Assembly (NCBI RefSeq): GCF_022919135.1 | Contig: NZ_CP095049.1 | Coordinates: forward strand, 1,988,501-2,052,500 | DNA length: 64,000 nt | Source: Hymenobacter cellulosivorans | Lineage (GTDB): Bacteria > Bacteroidota > Bacteroidia > Cytophagales > Hymenobacteraceae | Reading direction: 5' to 3' | Shown here: in pieces, positions 51,355 to 58,879 of the stretch | Position numbering within the stretch: position 1 is the first letter of the stretch | Layout of the letters: each line of letters opens with the position of its first letter | The notes under the pieces: generated by a model | Told to the model about the DNA's origin: nothing | What the model saw: the letters and a program-made list of their open reading frames with translations, nothing else | Database searches by the model: none | Program-made: the position numbers and the translations under genes

Positions 51355-54300
51355 ATGCGCCACTGCTACCCACTTGTGCTACTCCGTCTGCTGACCCTGC
51401 TCGTGCTGCTGGGTGGTGCCTGGGCGGCCGGGGCACAAACCCTGGCCACGCGGGTGTATACCCTGGCCGACGGGCTGCCGCAGAGCACGGTGTATGCTCT
51501 GGCCCAGGACGACCGGGGCCAGCTCTGGGCCGGTACCCAGGGCGGAGTGGGCTGGTTCGACGGCCACCGTTTCCAAAGCCTCGACACCCACCAGGGCCTG
51601 CCCGATAATCACGTCACGGCCTTGCTGCCCAGCTCCGGCCACCGCATGCGGCTAGGGCACTACTATGGGGCGTTATCAGAAGTTGACTCGGTCGGCAAGG
51701 TGCGGCTAATTGGGCCCCAGGGCTGGCGGGCCAAAGCGCCGATTCACCAGTTGCTGCCCGCTGCGAAGGGTGGCGTATGGGCGGTAACGTCCGGCGACGG
51801 GCTCTACCGGCTGCCGGGTACCAAGGGCGGGACGGGACAGCACTTCACCCGCGCCCAGGGCCTGCCGTGCGACACCCTTAACCAGGTGGCGGCGGGCCCC
51901 GGCGGGCAGCTCTGGCTGGCTACCCCCGACGGACTGGGCATACTCGATACCGTGGCAGGCCAAATCGTACCGGCTCCGGCCGTACTGGCCCGGCAGCGGC
52001 TTTATTCTATCTATCGGGTGTCGGCTAAGGCGTATTGGGTAGGCCTAGCGAATGGGTTGGGCGAATTGACGCAGACTGCGGCCGGCTGGCAGTTGCGCAT
52101 TATCGGCGTGACGCAGGGGTTGTGCCCGGGGCCGGTGCTGCGGGTGCTGGCCGACCACCGGGGCCGGGTCTGGACGCTGGCGGCGGCGGGCATCTCGCGC
52201 TACGAGCCTCGTACCGGGCGGGCCGTGTCGTTTCCCCAAACCCATTTGCTCAGTGACCAAACCGGCAACAGCCTGCTCGAAGACCGGGAAGGCAACCTCT
52301 GGGCCGCTTTGGACGACGGGATTCTGCAACATATTGCCGACGAACGGTTTACCTTGTATGGAGCTGAGGAAGGCATGAGCGGCGGCACCGATGTGCAAGC
52401 CCTTGTGCCGATAAGCCCGGGCCTATACTGGGTAGCTACCCGCAACGGCCTGTGGGAACTGCGGCCCGGTGCCCCGGCCGGGCAGCGCCTGCGGCCCGGG
52501 TACCGGCGGCCGGGTGGGGCCGAGGCCAACTTTATTCGGGCCTTGTTCCGGGATAAGCAAGGTCGGGTGTGGCTTGGCAGCCGCGGGGCTGGCGCCGCCT
52601 TTTACGACCCGGCTACCGGGCAGTGGCAGGAATTGAATAAGGTTCCCGGTCTGGTACGGCAGAACGTGCGGCACTTCGCCCAGGACCGTCTCGGGCGGGT
52701 ATGGGCCGTAACGGGCGGGGGCGGGGCCACCGTTATTCTGAACCCGACTACGGGCGAGTCGCGCACGTACGGTGCCACTTCTGGCCTGGGCTCCAATGAG
52801 TTCTGGGCCGCCTTCCAGGACCGGCAGGGCACGCTCTGGCTGGGCTCCGACGACCGGGGGCTGATTCGGGTGGAGCCCCAGGCTAACGGGGCCGACGAGT
52901 TTCAACGGGCTCCCGGGCAGCCCGCCCGCCTCAGCATTGGGCATATTACCGAAGACCCCCGCGGGCAGCTCTGGCTGGGCAGCATCGGCAGCGGACTGCT
53001 GCGCTACGACGGACAGCGCCTGCGCAGCTACGGTCCCGAGGTTGGGCTGCATTCCAACAACCCGTATTTCGCTGAAGCTGACGCTCAGGGCCGCATCTGG
53101 CTGGGTACCGAGCAAGGGTTGGAAGTATTCGACCCTACCACCCGGCGCACCACGCACTATGGATTGGCCGAAGGCTTTCTGGGACAAGAAACCAACCAGG
53201 GCGCCGTACTGATTGAGCCCGATGGGCAGGTGTGGGCCGGCACCATCAACGGGCTGATGCGCTACAACCCCGCCGGCGCCCGGCCCAACCAGGTGCCACC
53301 CCGCACCCGCATCAGTGGCACCCGGGTATTTATGCAGGATACGGTGCTGGCCGGCAGCTTTGAGCTGCCCTACGCCCTGAATCACCTGACGTTCGATTTC
53401 GTGGGCGTAAGCCTTACCAACCCGGCCAAGGTGCGCTACCAGTACCGGCTGGCGGGCTTTGATGCGCACTGGAGCCGGCCCGGCTCTACCACGTTTGCCA
53501 CCTATACCAACCTGCCGCCTGGGCAGTACACCTTCGAGGTAAAGGCAGCCAACAACGACGGGGTATGGAACCCGGAACCGGCCCGCCTGAGCTTTACTAT
53601 CGGGGCGCCGTGGTGGCGGTCCTGGGGCGCGTATGGGCTGTATCTGCTGATTCTGAGCGCTTCGTTCTACGCCGTGCGCCGCCAGACCCAGCGCCGGGAG
53701 CGGGAGCGGGCCCGGCAGCAGCTGGAGTACCTGGCCCTGACCCACCTGCAGGAAATGGACCGGGTCAAAACCGACTTTTTTACCAATATCAGCCACGAGT
53801 TGCGCACCCCGCTGACCCTCATTCTGGGGCCGGCTGAAGAACTGACCCAGGACCCGGCCGAGCCCGTGCGCCAGCAGGGGCAGCGAATTTTGGGCAATGC
53901 CCGCAAATTGCTTCACCTCATCAATCAGCTTCTGGATTTAAGCCGGTTGGAAGCCGGGGGCCTGGCCCTGCACCCCCAGCCGGGCGACGTGGCTGCGGCA
54001 GCCTCCACCTGGCTGGCCGCCTTTGAGGAGCTAGCCGCCGCCCGGCAAGTAGGGTTGCACCTGGCCGTGCCCGCCACACCCGTACCCTTGGTGTTCGACG
54101 CAGCCCGGCTGGAGGAAGTGGTGACCAACCTGCTGGCCAATGCCCTGCGCTTCACGCCCGCCGGGGGCCATGTGACCCTGGCCGTGCGCGACGAGCCCGC
54201 CTCGGCCGCCGTGCCCGGCGGTGCGGTAGTACTCAGCGTGCAGGATACCGGCGTGGGGATTCAGCCCGAACACCTGCCCCATCTTTTCGACCGGTTTTAC

Positions 54301-55362
54301 CAGGTCCCGGGCACGGCGGCAGCTGCTACGGGTTCGGGCGTGGGTCTGGCGCTGGTGAAAGAGCTGACCGAGCGCCACGGCGGCACGGTGCAGGTCCTGA
54401 GTACGCCCGGGGCCGGCACGACCTTCGTGGTGCGTCTGCCGCGGCAGTTCATGTCCGAAAAAGCCGGCTTGCCAAGTGCGCCCGAAGTCAAACACGAGGA
54501 TGAGGTGCAACTGGCTGCAGCAGTGACGCTACAGGCAGAAACCGCGCCTGCGGCCACCGAAGCGCCCAGCGAAACAGAGGCCGAGGTCGTGCTGGTCGTG
54601 GATGATAGTGCCGAGGTGCGGGAGTTTGTGCAAGCGGCGCTGGCCTCGGAAGGCTACCGGATTGTTATGGCAGCCTCGGGCCCCGAGGCCGCGCAGCTGG
54701 CTGCCAGCCTCGTGCCTAGTCTGGTCGTATCGGATGTCATGATGCCGCCCGGCTTCGACGGGTTTGAGCTTTGTCGCCAACTCAAAACGGCTGTGACGAC
54801 CAGCCATATTCCCGTGGTGCTGCTTACGGCCCGTGCTACGGCCACCGACCGAATCGAAGGCCTCGAAACCGGGGCCGATGCGTATCTGACCAAGCCATTT
54901 GCCCCGCGGGAACTGCGCGCCCAGGTGCGCAACCTGCTGGCTTTGCGCCGCCGCGTAGGTCCGGAATTAGCTGCCCCGGAACCCAGCGCGCCCGAGTCGT
55001 TCCGGGCTTATGCGGCGGCCGTAGCGGCCCTGCCGTCCCTGGACCAGACCTTCCTGACCAAAGTGGAAGAAGCCGTGGAGCAACATCTCGACAATGGAGA
55101 GTTTAGTGTGGAAATGCTCAGTGAGGAAGTGGCGCTGAGTCGGGCCCAGCTCCACCGCAAGCTTAAGGCCCTCACTGGCCAAGCCCCCAGCGACTTTATT
55201 CGCAGCCTGCGCCTGCGGCGGGCTCACGTGCTGCTGGCCGCCCGCGCCGGCTCGGTGTCCGAAATTGCCTACCAAGTGGGCTTCAACTCGCCCGCCCACT
55301 TCAGCACCAGCTTCAGCAAGCAGTTCGGGTACGCCCCCAGCGAAGTGCCGGTAATGTGCTGA
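51355..55362 (+). CDS. Large hybrid two-component regulator with beta-propeller sensor
   Basis: The protein has 1335 residues with a signal peptide ending GAWAAGA. About 14 two-component propeller repeats follow (GLPQSTVYALAQDDRGQLWAGT is the first, GRVWLGSRG and GRIWLGTEQG are later ones). Then come a Y_Y_Y domain (about 680-750), one membrane helix (about 757-775), HisKA with His814 in ISHELRTPL, a HATPase, a receiver with Asp1127 in SDVMMPPG, and an AraC-type domain (about 1230-1335). It is the classic BT-type HTCS sensor of oligosaccharides. No susCD or glycoside hydrolase gene adjoins it. A terminator follows at 55442. Confidence 0.93.
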   Translation: MRHCYPLVLLRLLTLLVLLGGAWAAGAQTLATRVYTLADGLPQSTVYALAQDDRGQLWAGTQGGVGWFDGHRFQSLDTHQGLPDNHVTALLPSSGHRMRLGHYYGALSEVDSVGKVRLIGPQGWRAKAPIHQLLPAAKGGVWAVTSGDGLYRLPGTKGGTGQHFTRAQGLPCDTLNQVAAGPGGQLWLATPDGLGILDTVAGQIVPAPAVLARQRLYSIYRVSAKAYWVGLANGLGELTQTAAGWQLRIIGVTQGLCPGPVLRVLADHRGRVWTLAAAGISRYEPRTGRAVSFPQTHLLSDQTGNSLLEDREGNLWAALDDGILQHIADERFTLYGAEEGMSGGTDVQALVPISPGLYWVATRNGLWELRPGAPAGQRLRPGYRRPGGAEANFIRALFRDKQGRVWLGSRGAGAAFYDPATGQWQELNKVPGLVRQNVRHFAQDRLGRVWAVTGGGGATVILNPTTGESRTYGATSGLGSNEFWAAFQDRQGTLWLGSDDRGLIRVEPQANGADEFQRAPGQPARLSIGHITEDPRGQLWLGSIGSGLLRYDGQRLRSYGPEVGLHSNNPYFAEADAQGRIWLGTEQGLEVFDPTTRRTTHYGLAEGFLGQETNQGAVLIEPDGQVWAGTINGLMRYNPAGARPNQVPPRTRISGTRVFMQDTVLAGSFELPYALNHLTFDFVGVSLTNPAKVRYQYRLAGFDAHWSRPGSTTFATYTNLPPGQYTFEVKAANNDGVWNPEPARLSFTIGAPWWRSWGAYGLYLLILSASFYAVRRQTQRRERERARQQLEYLALTHLQEMDRVKTDFFTNISHELRTPLTLILGPAEELTQDPAEPVRQQGQRILGNARKLLHLINQLLDLSRLEAGGLALHPQPGDVAAAASTWLAAFEELAAARQVGLHLAVPATPVPLVFDAARLEEVVTNLLANALRFTPAGGHVTLAVRDEPASAAVPGGAVVLSVQDTGVGIQPEHLPHLFDRFYQVPGTAAAATGSGVGLALVKELTERHGGTVQVLSTPGAGTTFVVRLPRQFMSEKAGLPSAPEVKHEDEVQLAAAVTLQAETAPAATEAPSETEAEVVLVVDDSAEVREFVQAALASEGYRIVMAASGPEAAQLAASLVPSLVVSDVMMPPGFDGFELCRQLKTAVTTSHIPVVLLTARATATDRIEGLETGADAYLTKPFAPRELRAQVRNLLALRRRVGPELAAPEPSAPESFRAYAAAVAALPSLDQTFLTKVEEAVEQHLDNGEFSVEMLSEEVALSRAQLHRKLKALTGQAPSDFIRSLRLRRAHVLLAARAGSVSEIAYQVGFNSPAHFSTSFSKQFGYAPSEVPVMC

Positions 55363-55380
55363 AGTGCTGAGGTGAAAACT

Positions 55381-55552
55381 CGTGTCCTTGCGAGGCGCAG
55401 CCGAAGCTGTCCTTTGCGAAGCTAGTCCCGCTCTTCTACCAAAAAGCCCTGGCCTACACGCCGTAGGAAGGGGCTTTTCATATTAAAGGGCTTGTTGAAG
55501 GGCTTAGCGCATTTCAGAGGCCGGATGGCTTCGTTCCTCGCAAGGACACACG
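55381..55552. repeat. REP-like inverted repeat flanking the HTCS terminator
   Basis: A left arm beginning CGTGTCCTTGCGAGGCGCAG (55381-55407) and a right arm ending CCTCGCAAGGACACACG (55527-55552) are imperfect inverted copies of the widely spread TCCTTGCGAGGxxCGAAGC type. They flank 120 bases that include the terminator. The rest of 55363-55683 holds no gene. Confidence 0.65.
55442..55478 (+). terminator. Terminator of the large HTCS gene
   Basis: Outer stem AAAAGCCC/GGGCTTTT and inner stem CCTAC/GTAGG form a 37-base hairpin ending in TTTTCAT, 80 bp after the HTCS stop. Confidence 0.75.
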
Positions 55553-55683
55553 TTCAGCCTTAGCACGTCAGCACATGCATACATGAAGAATTAGTGCCTT
55601 AATGAGTTTGCGACCTGCGTGAAAGGGTTTGACGGGGCATCCGGCCTCCTTTGCAGCACCTATTGACCTTAACTGCTGGTGCT

Positions 55684-56319
55684 ATGCAAACCCTGGCTCT
55701 GCCCGCCCGTCGCCTGGGGCCGCCTGATGAAGAATGGGCCGCCGTGCTGCTCACGGAGGCTTACGCGGCCGACCCCGCCTACCAAACCCTCTGGGGCCCC
55801 GACGTTTTTGAGCCGCTGCTGATGTGGATGCAGCTGCTGGTACGCTACGGGCTGCGTGAAGGCTGCCTCTATACCAGCCCTGGGGAGCACGCCGTGGCCT
55901 TATGGCTACCCGACAAAGCCGTGCCGCTTTCCTGGGGGCAACTGCTGCGGGGCGGGCAATTGTCGCTGCTCTTGAAGCTGGGCGGCCTCACCCTGCAGCA
56001 ACTCCTGCGCTGGCAGCACACCCAGGATGCCTGGCGCTACCAAGCCCTGCCCGTAGCTCACCATTACCTGCTGGCCCTGGGGGTACGGCCGGCCGAGCGG
56101 GGCAGGGGAGAAGGGCGCAATCTGTTGCGGGCCTCGGTGGCTGCGGTGGGCGGGCGGTATCTGCCTTGCTTCGGGCAGGCCAGCACCTTATCGGCCGTGT
56201 ATTTCGGCCAACGCCTGGGCTTTGAGGTGGTGGCCTTTGCCGAACAGCCGGCCCTGAATTCTCTGGACCGGCTGCCCGTACCGAGCTGGGCTATGGTGCG
56301 CCCGGCCGCAGCCATTTGA
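55684..56319 (+). CDS. GNAT-family N-acetyltransferase
   Basis: The protein has 211 residues from ATG 55684. The acetyl-CoA loop is in LLALGVRPAERGRGEGRNLL (the R/Q-x-x-G-x-G/A motif, here RGRGEG), preceded by strand HHYLLALGV and followed by YFGQRLGFEVV, the usual terminal strand. The N-terminal half is helical. The layout fits the small-molecule or protein acetyltransferases of the ArsN/PhnO kind, but the substrate is unknown. It is followed by a 168-bp gap before the surface operon and may be independent of it. Confidence 0.8.
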   Translation: MQTLALPARRLGPPDEEWAAVLLTEAYAADPAYQTLWGPDVFEPLLMWMQLLVRYGLREGCLYTSPGEHAVALWLPDKAVPLSWGQLLRGGQLSLLLKLGGLTLQQLLRWQHTQDAWRYQALPVAHHYLLALGVRPAERGRGEGRNLLRASVAAVGGRYLPCFGQASTLSAVYFGQRLGFEVVAFAEQPALNSLDRLPVPSWAMVRPAAAI

Positions 56320-56487
56320 TTTCGTCGCAAACCCTTCTGAAACGGAGCTAACGGCCTTTTCTGCGACTTGCACGCATGCCTTTGCGACCTGCGTGAATGC
56401 CCACCGGCCTAGTCTGACCGTCCTTTGAGGCTCTTTCCAGTGCCAAAGCTTCTTCTAATTATACCACGCCAACCCTTTCTGCAAACC

Positions 56488-57063
56488 ATGAAAACAATAT
56501 TCGCTCCCGTTGCCTCATTCCGCGTTCTGCTACTGAGCTCCCTGGTCGGATTAGCTGCCTGCGACAGCAACGCCAAGGAAGATCCAGCGCCGGACCCCAC
56601 CGCTACTAACGCCAACGTCAACGAGGTGCACTGGAAAATCAACGGCACCGAGTACGTTGGCCGCGACATTGCCCAGGTGCAGGCCCACTACCGGCCCACC
56701 ACGGCCGACAACCTTCCTGCCACGGCCAAAGACATGCTTATCCTGGCCAACGACAACAAGAATTGCCAGGTAACGGTGCTCATAACCAACTTCACCGGGG
56801 TCGGTACTTACAATCTGACGGCCACCAATGGCATGATTGGCGGCTTCACCCAGCTAACCGGCTCGAAGGATACTTACAGCTCACAGTGGTCGGCCAAGGC
56901 GCCGGCCGGGCAGTTTATCGTGACGGAGTTTGACGCTGCCAAGCTGACCCTGAAAGGCACTTTCAGCTTTAATGCCCGGGTGCGGATTTCCAGCGGCGTG
57001 TATGGCGCTGAGCAGGACGTGACCAATGGCTCATTCGACATCAAAAAGGTCATTAAATACTAG
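56488..57063 (+). CDS. Lipoprotein of unknown function, DUF6252-like
   Basis: The protein has 191 residues with lipobox GLAAC (Cys25) and an acidic, Pro-rich tether (about 26-42). The mature part begins EVHWKINGTEYVGRDIAQVQ and is a predicted beta sandwich of about 140 residues with one Cys (KNCQVTVLI) and GTFSFNARVRIS near the end. The pattern resembles the DUF6252 group of Bacteroidota lipoproteins. It lies 28 bp before the barrel gene on the same strand, so it is probably the first gene of the surface operon. Confidence 0.7.
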   Translation: MKTIFAPVASFRVLLLSSLVGLAACDSNAKEDPAPDPTATNANVNEVHWKINGTEYVGRDIAQVQAHYRPTTADNLPATAKDMLILANDNKNCQVTVLITNFTGVGTYNLTATNGMIGGFTQLTGSKDTYSSQWSAKAPAGQFIVTEFDAAKLTLKGTFSFNARVRISSGVYGAEQDVTNGSFDIKKVIKY

Positions 57064-57091
57064 CTGGCCGCCCGGCTAGTCGCCTTTTTCG

Positions 57092-58831
57092 ATGAAAACT
57101 TTCGGTTGTTTTTGCCGCCCCATGGGTTGGGGCATGGGGGGGCTATGCTTGCTGGCCAGTCCTGTGGCCCTGGGGCAGGACCTTGCCGCGCTGCCCCAGC
57201 AGAAGCCCTTCACGGTAACCGGCTCCGTGGACGTGCGCACAATTTTCTACCAGGCCCGGGGCATTTCGGCCCGCCGCCAGCCCTTTTCCTACGTGCTCAG
57301 CGGCTCGCCCACATTGAACATTTACGGGCTGGCCGTGCCCCTGAGCTTTACGCTGAGTGAGCAGGACCGGCAGTTTCGTCAGCCCTTCAACCAGTTTGGC
57401 CTGAGTCCGACCTACAAGTGGGTGACGCTGCACGGCGGCTACCGTAATCTGACTTATTCGCCCTTCACCCTGGCCGGCCACACCGTGCTGGGCGCGGGCC
57501 TGGAGCTGACCCCGGGCAAGTTCCGCTTCGGCTTCATCACCGGCCGCCTGAGCCGGGCCACCACCGTGGACCCGGTGAGCGGGGCGCTGACGCCGTTTTC
57601 GTTTTCGCGCCGCGGCGTGGCGGGCCACATCGGGGTGGGCTCCGAGAAAAGCTTCCTTGACCTGAGCTTTGTGCGGGCCCGCGACGACAGCAGCAGCGTA
57701 AGCCGAGCCACCCGCCAGGAGGCCAGCAAAACCAGCGCCGTGAATACTGCCGTGTTGCCCGCCGAAAACGTGGTGCTGGGGCTGAGCGGCAAGCTGAGCT
57801 TTGCCAAAAACTGGCTGGTGGAAGCTGACGGGGGGCTGAGCGTATATACTCGCAACCAGGGCAGCAGGCTGAAAGTCGAAGACGCGCTGCCGACGGCGGT
57901 TTCCAACTCCCTGGGCAGGCTCATCACCCTGAACGGCTCGACGGAAACCTACTCGGCCTGGCAGGCGGCGGCAGGCTACCAGAAAAACGGCAACGGGCTG
58001 AAAGTGCGTTACCGCCGCGTGGCCCCAGGCTACCAGAGTATGGGCGCCTACTACTTCCAGGACGACGTGGAAAACCTGACCCTGGTGCCCAGCTTCGTTC
58101 TGCTTAAGCAGCACCTGCGCTTCAATGGTAGCCTGGGCGTGCAGCAGGACAACCTGCGGCGGCAAAAGCAGCTGACGAGCCGGCGCTTTATTGCCTCGGC
58201 CACGGCCACCGTCGACTTCACCGAGCGCCTGGGCGTGGACTTGGGTTACTCCAACTTCAGCACCGACCAGCAGCCCGGCGCCGTGCAGGTGTCCGACACG
58301 TTTCGGCTGGCCCAAACCCAGCAGAGCGTTTCGGTGGCCCCGCGCTACACCTACGCCGGCGAAACCTGGGGCCACACCGTGCTGCTGAGCCTGGACCGCG
58401 CCACCCTGCGCGACCAGGGCCCCGGCGGACTGGGCCGCCTCGGCGACTTCACCTCCCTCAACGCCTTTCTGACTTACCAGCTCACCTGGGTGCCGCGCCG
58501 CTTTACGGTGGGCGCTACCTACAACTTCACCCGCCTGGAGCTGGCCCAGGGCAACGACGGCAACCGCGGCCTGCAACTCACCGCCGACCAAAGCTTCGGC
58601 CCGAAGGGTGACTTCCGGGTGGGGCTGCGCGGCTCCTGGCTGCGGGGGCTGCGGGTGGGGCAGGAAAGCAAGTTGCTCGGCGGCGGACTGCGCATCTCGT
58701 ACCGCGCCGGCAAGCACCACACTTTCCGCACCGATGTGGCTTTCACCGGCAACTACCCCGACTCCGAAACGCCCCAGCTCCGCCGCTACTCCGAGTCGCG
58801 GGGCGAGGTGGGCTACACCTTCTCGCTCTGA
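57092..58831 (+). CDS. Outer-membrane beta-barrel protein of unknown function
   Basis: The protein has 579 residues with a signal peptide ending PVALGQ. The mature part is made of alternating strands of about 8-12 residues with aromatic girdles (RFGFITGRLSRATTV, HTFRTDVAFTGNYPD) and ends in an aromatic/aliphatic strand, GEVGYTFSL, as barrels do. There is no plug, TonB box or OmpA domain. Strand number is probably 20 or more. It lies 48 bp before a giant exported protein and may export or anchor it. I do not recognise a named family. Confidence 0.75.
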   Translation: MKTFGCFCRPMGWGMGGLCLLASPVALGQDLAALPQQKPFTVTGSVDVRTIFYQARGISARRQPFSYVLSGSPTLNIYGLAVPLSFTLSEQDRQFRQPFNQFGLSPTYKWVTLHGGYRNLTYSPFTLAGHTVLGAGLELTPGKFRFGFITGRLSRATTVDPVSGALTPFSFSRRGVAGHIGVGSEKSFLDLSFVRARDDSSSVSRATRQEASKTSAVNTAVLPAENVVLGLSGKLSFAKNWLVEADGGLSVYTRNQGSRLKVEDALPTAVSNSLGRLITLNGSTETYSAWQAAAGYQKNGNGLKVRYRRVAPGYQSMGAYYFQDDVENLTLVPSFVLLKQHLRFNGSLGVQQDNLRRQKQLTSRRFIASATATVDFTERLGVDLGYSNFSTDQQPGAVQVSDTFRLAQTQQSVSVAPRYTYAGETWGHTVLLSLDRATLRDQGPGGLGRLGDFTSLNAFLTYQLTWVPRRFTVGATYNFTRLELAQGNDGNRGLQLTADQSFGPKGDFRVGLRGSWLRGLRVGQESKLLGGGLRISYRAGKHHTFRTDVAFTGNYPDSETPQLRRYSESRGEVGYTFSL

Positions 58832-58879
58832 TTTGCCCTTATCCTGATCTGCTGACCCTTCTTTCCCGGAATCCCTGCT

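Noticed and set aside
52423..53916. 497-residue minus-strand frame inside the large HTCS
   Set aside because: It is antisense to the propeller and Y_Y_Y region, whose repeats are clear on the + strand.
57143..58720. 525-residue minus-strand frame opposite the barrel gene
   Set aside because: Gln/His/Gly-rich composition typical of antisense frames; the + strand has the signal peptide and the terminal barrel strand.
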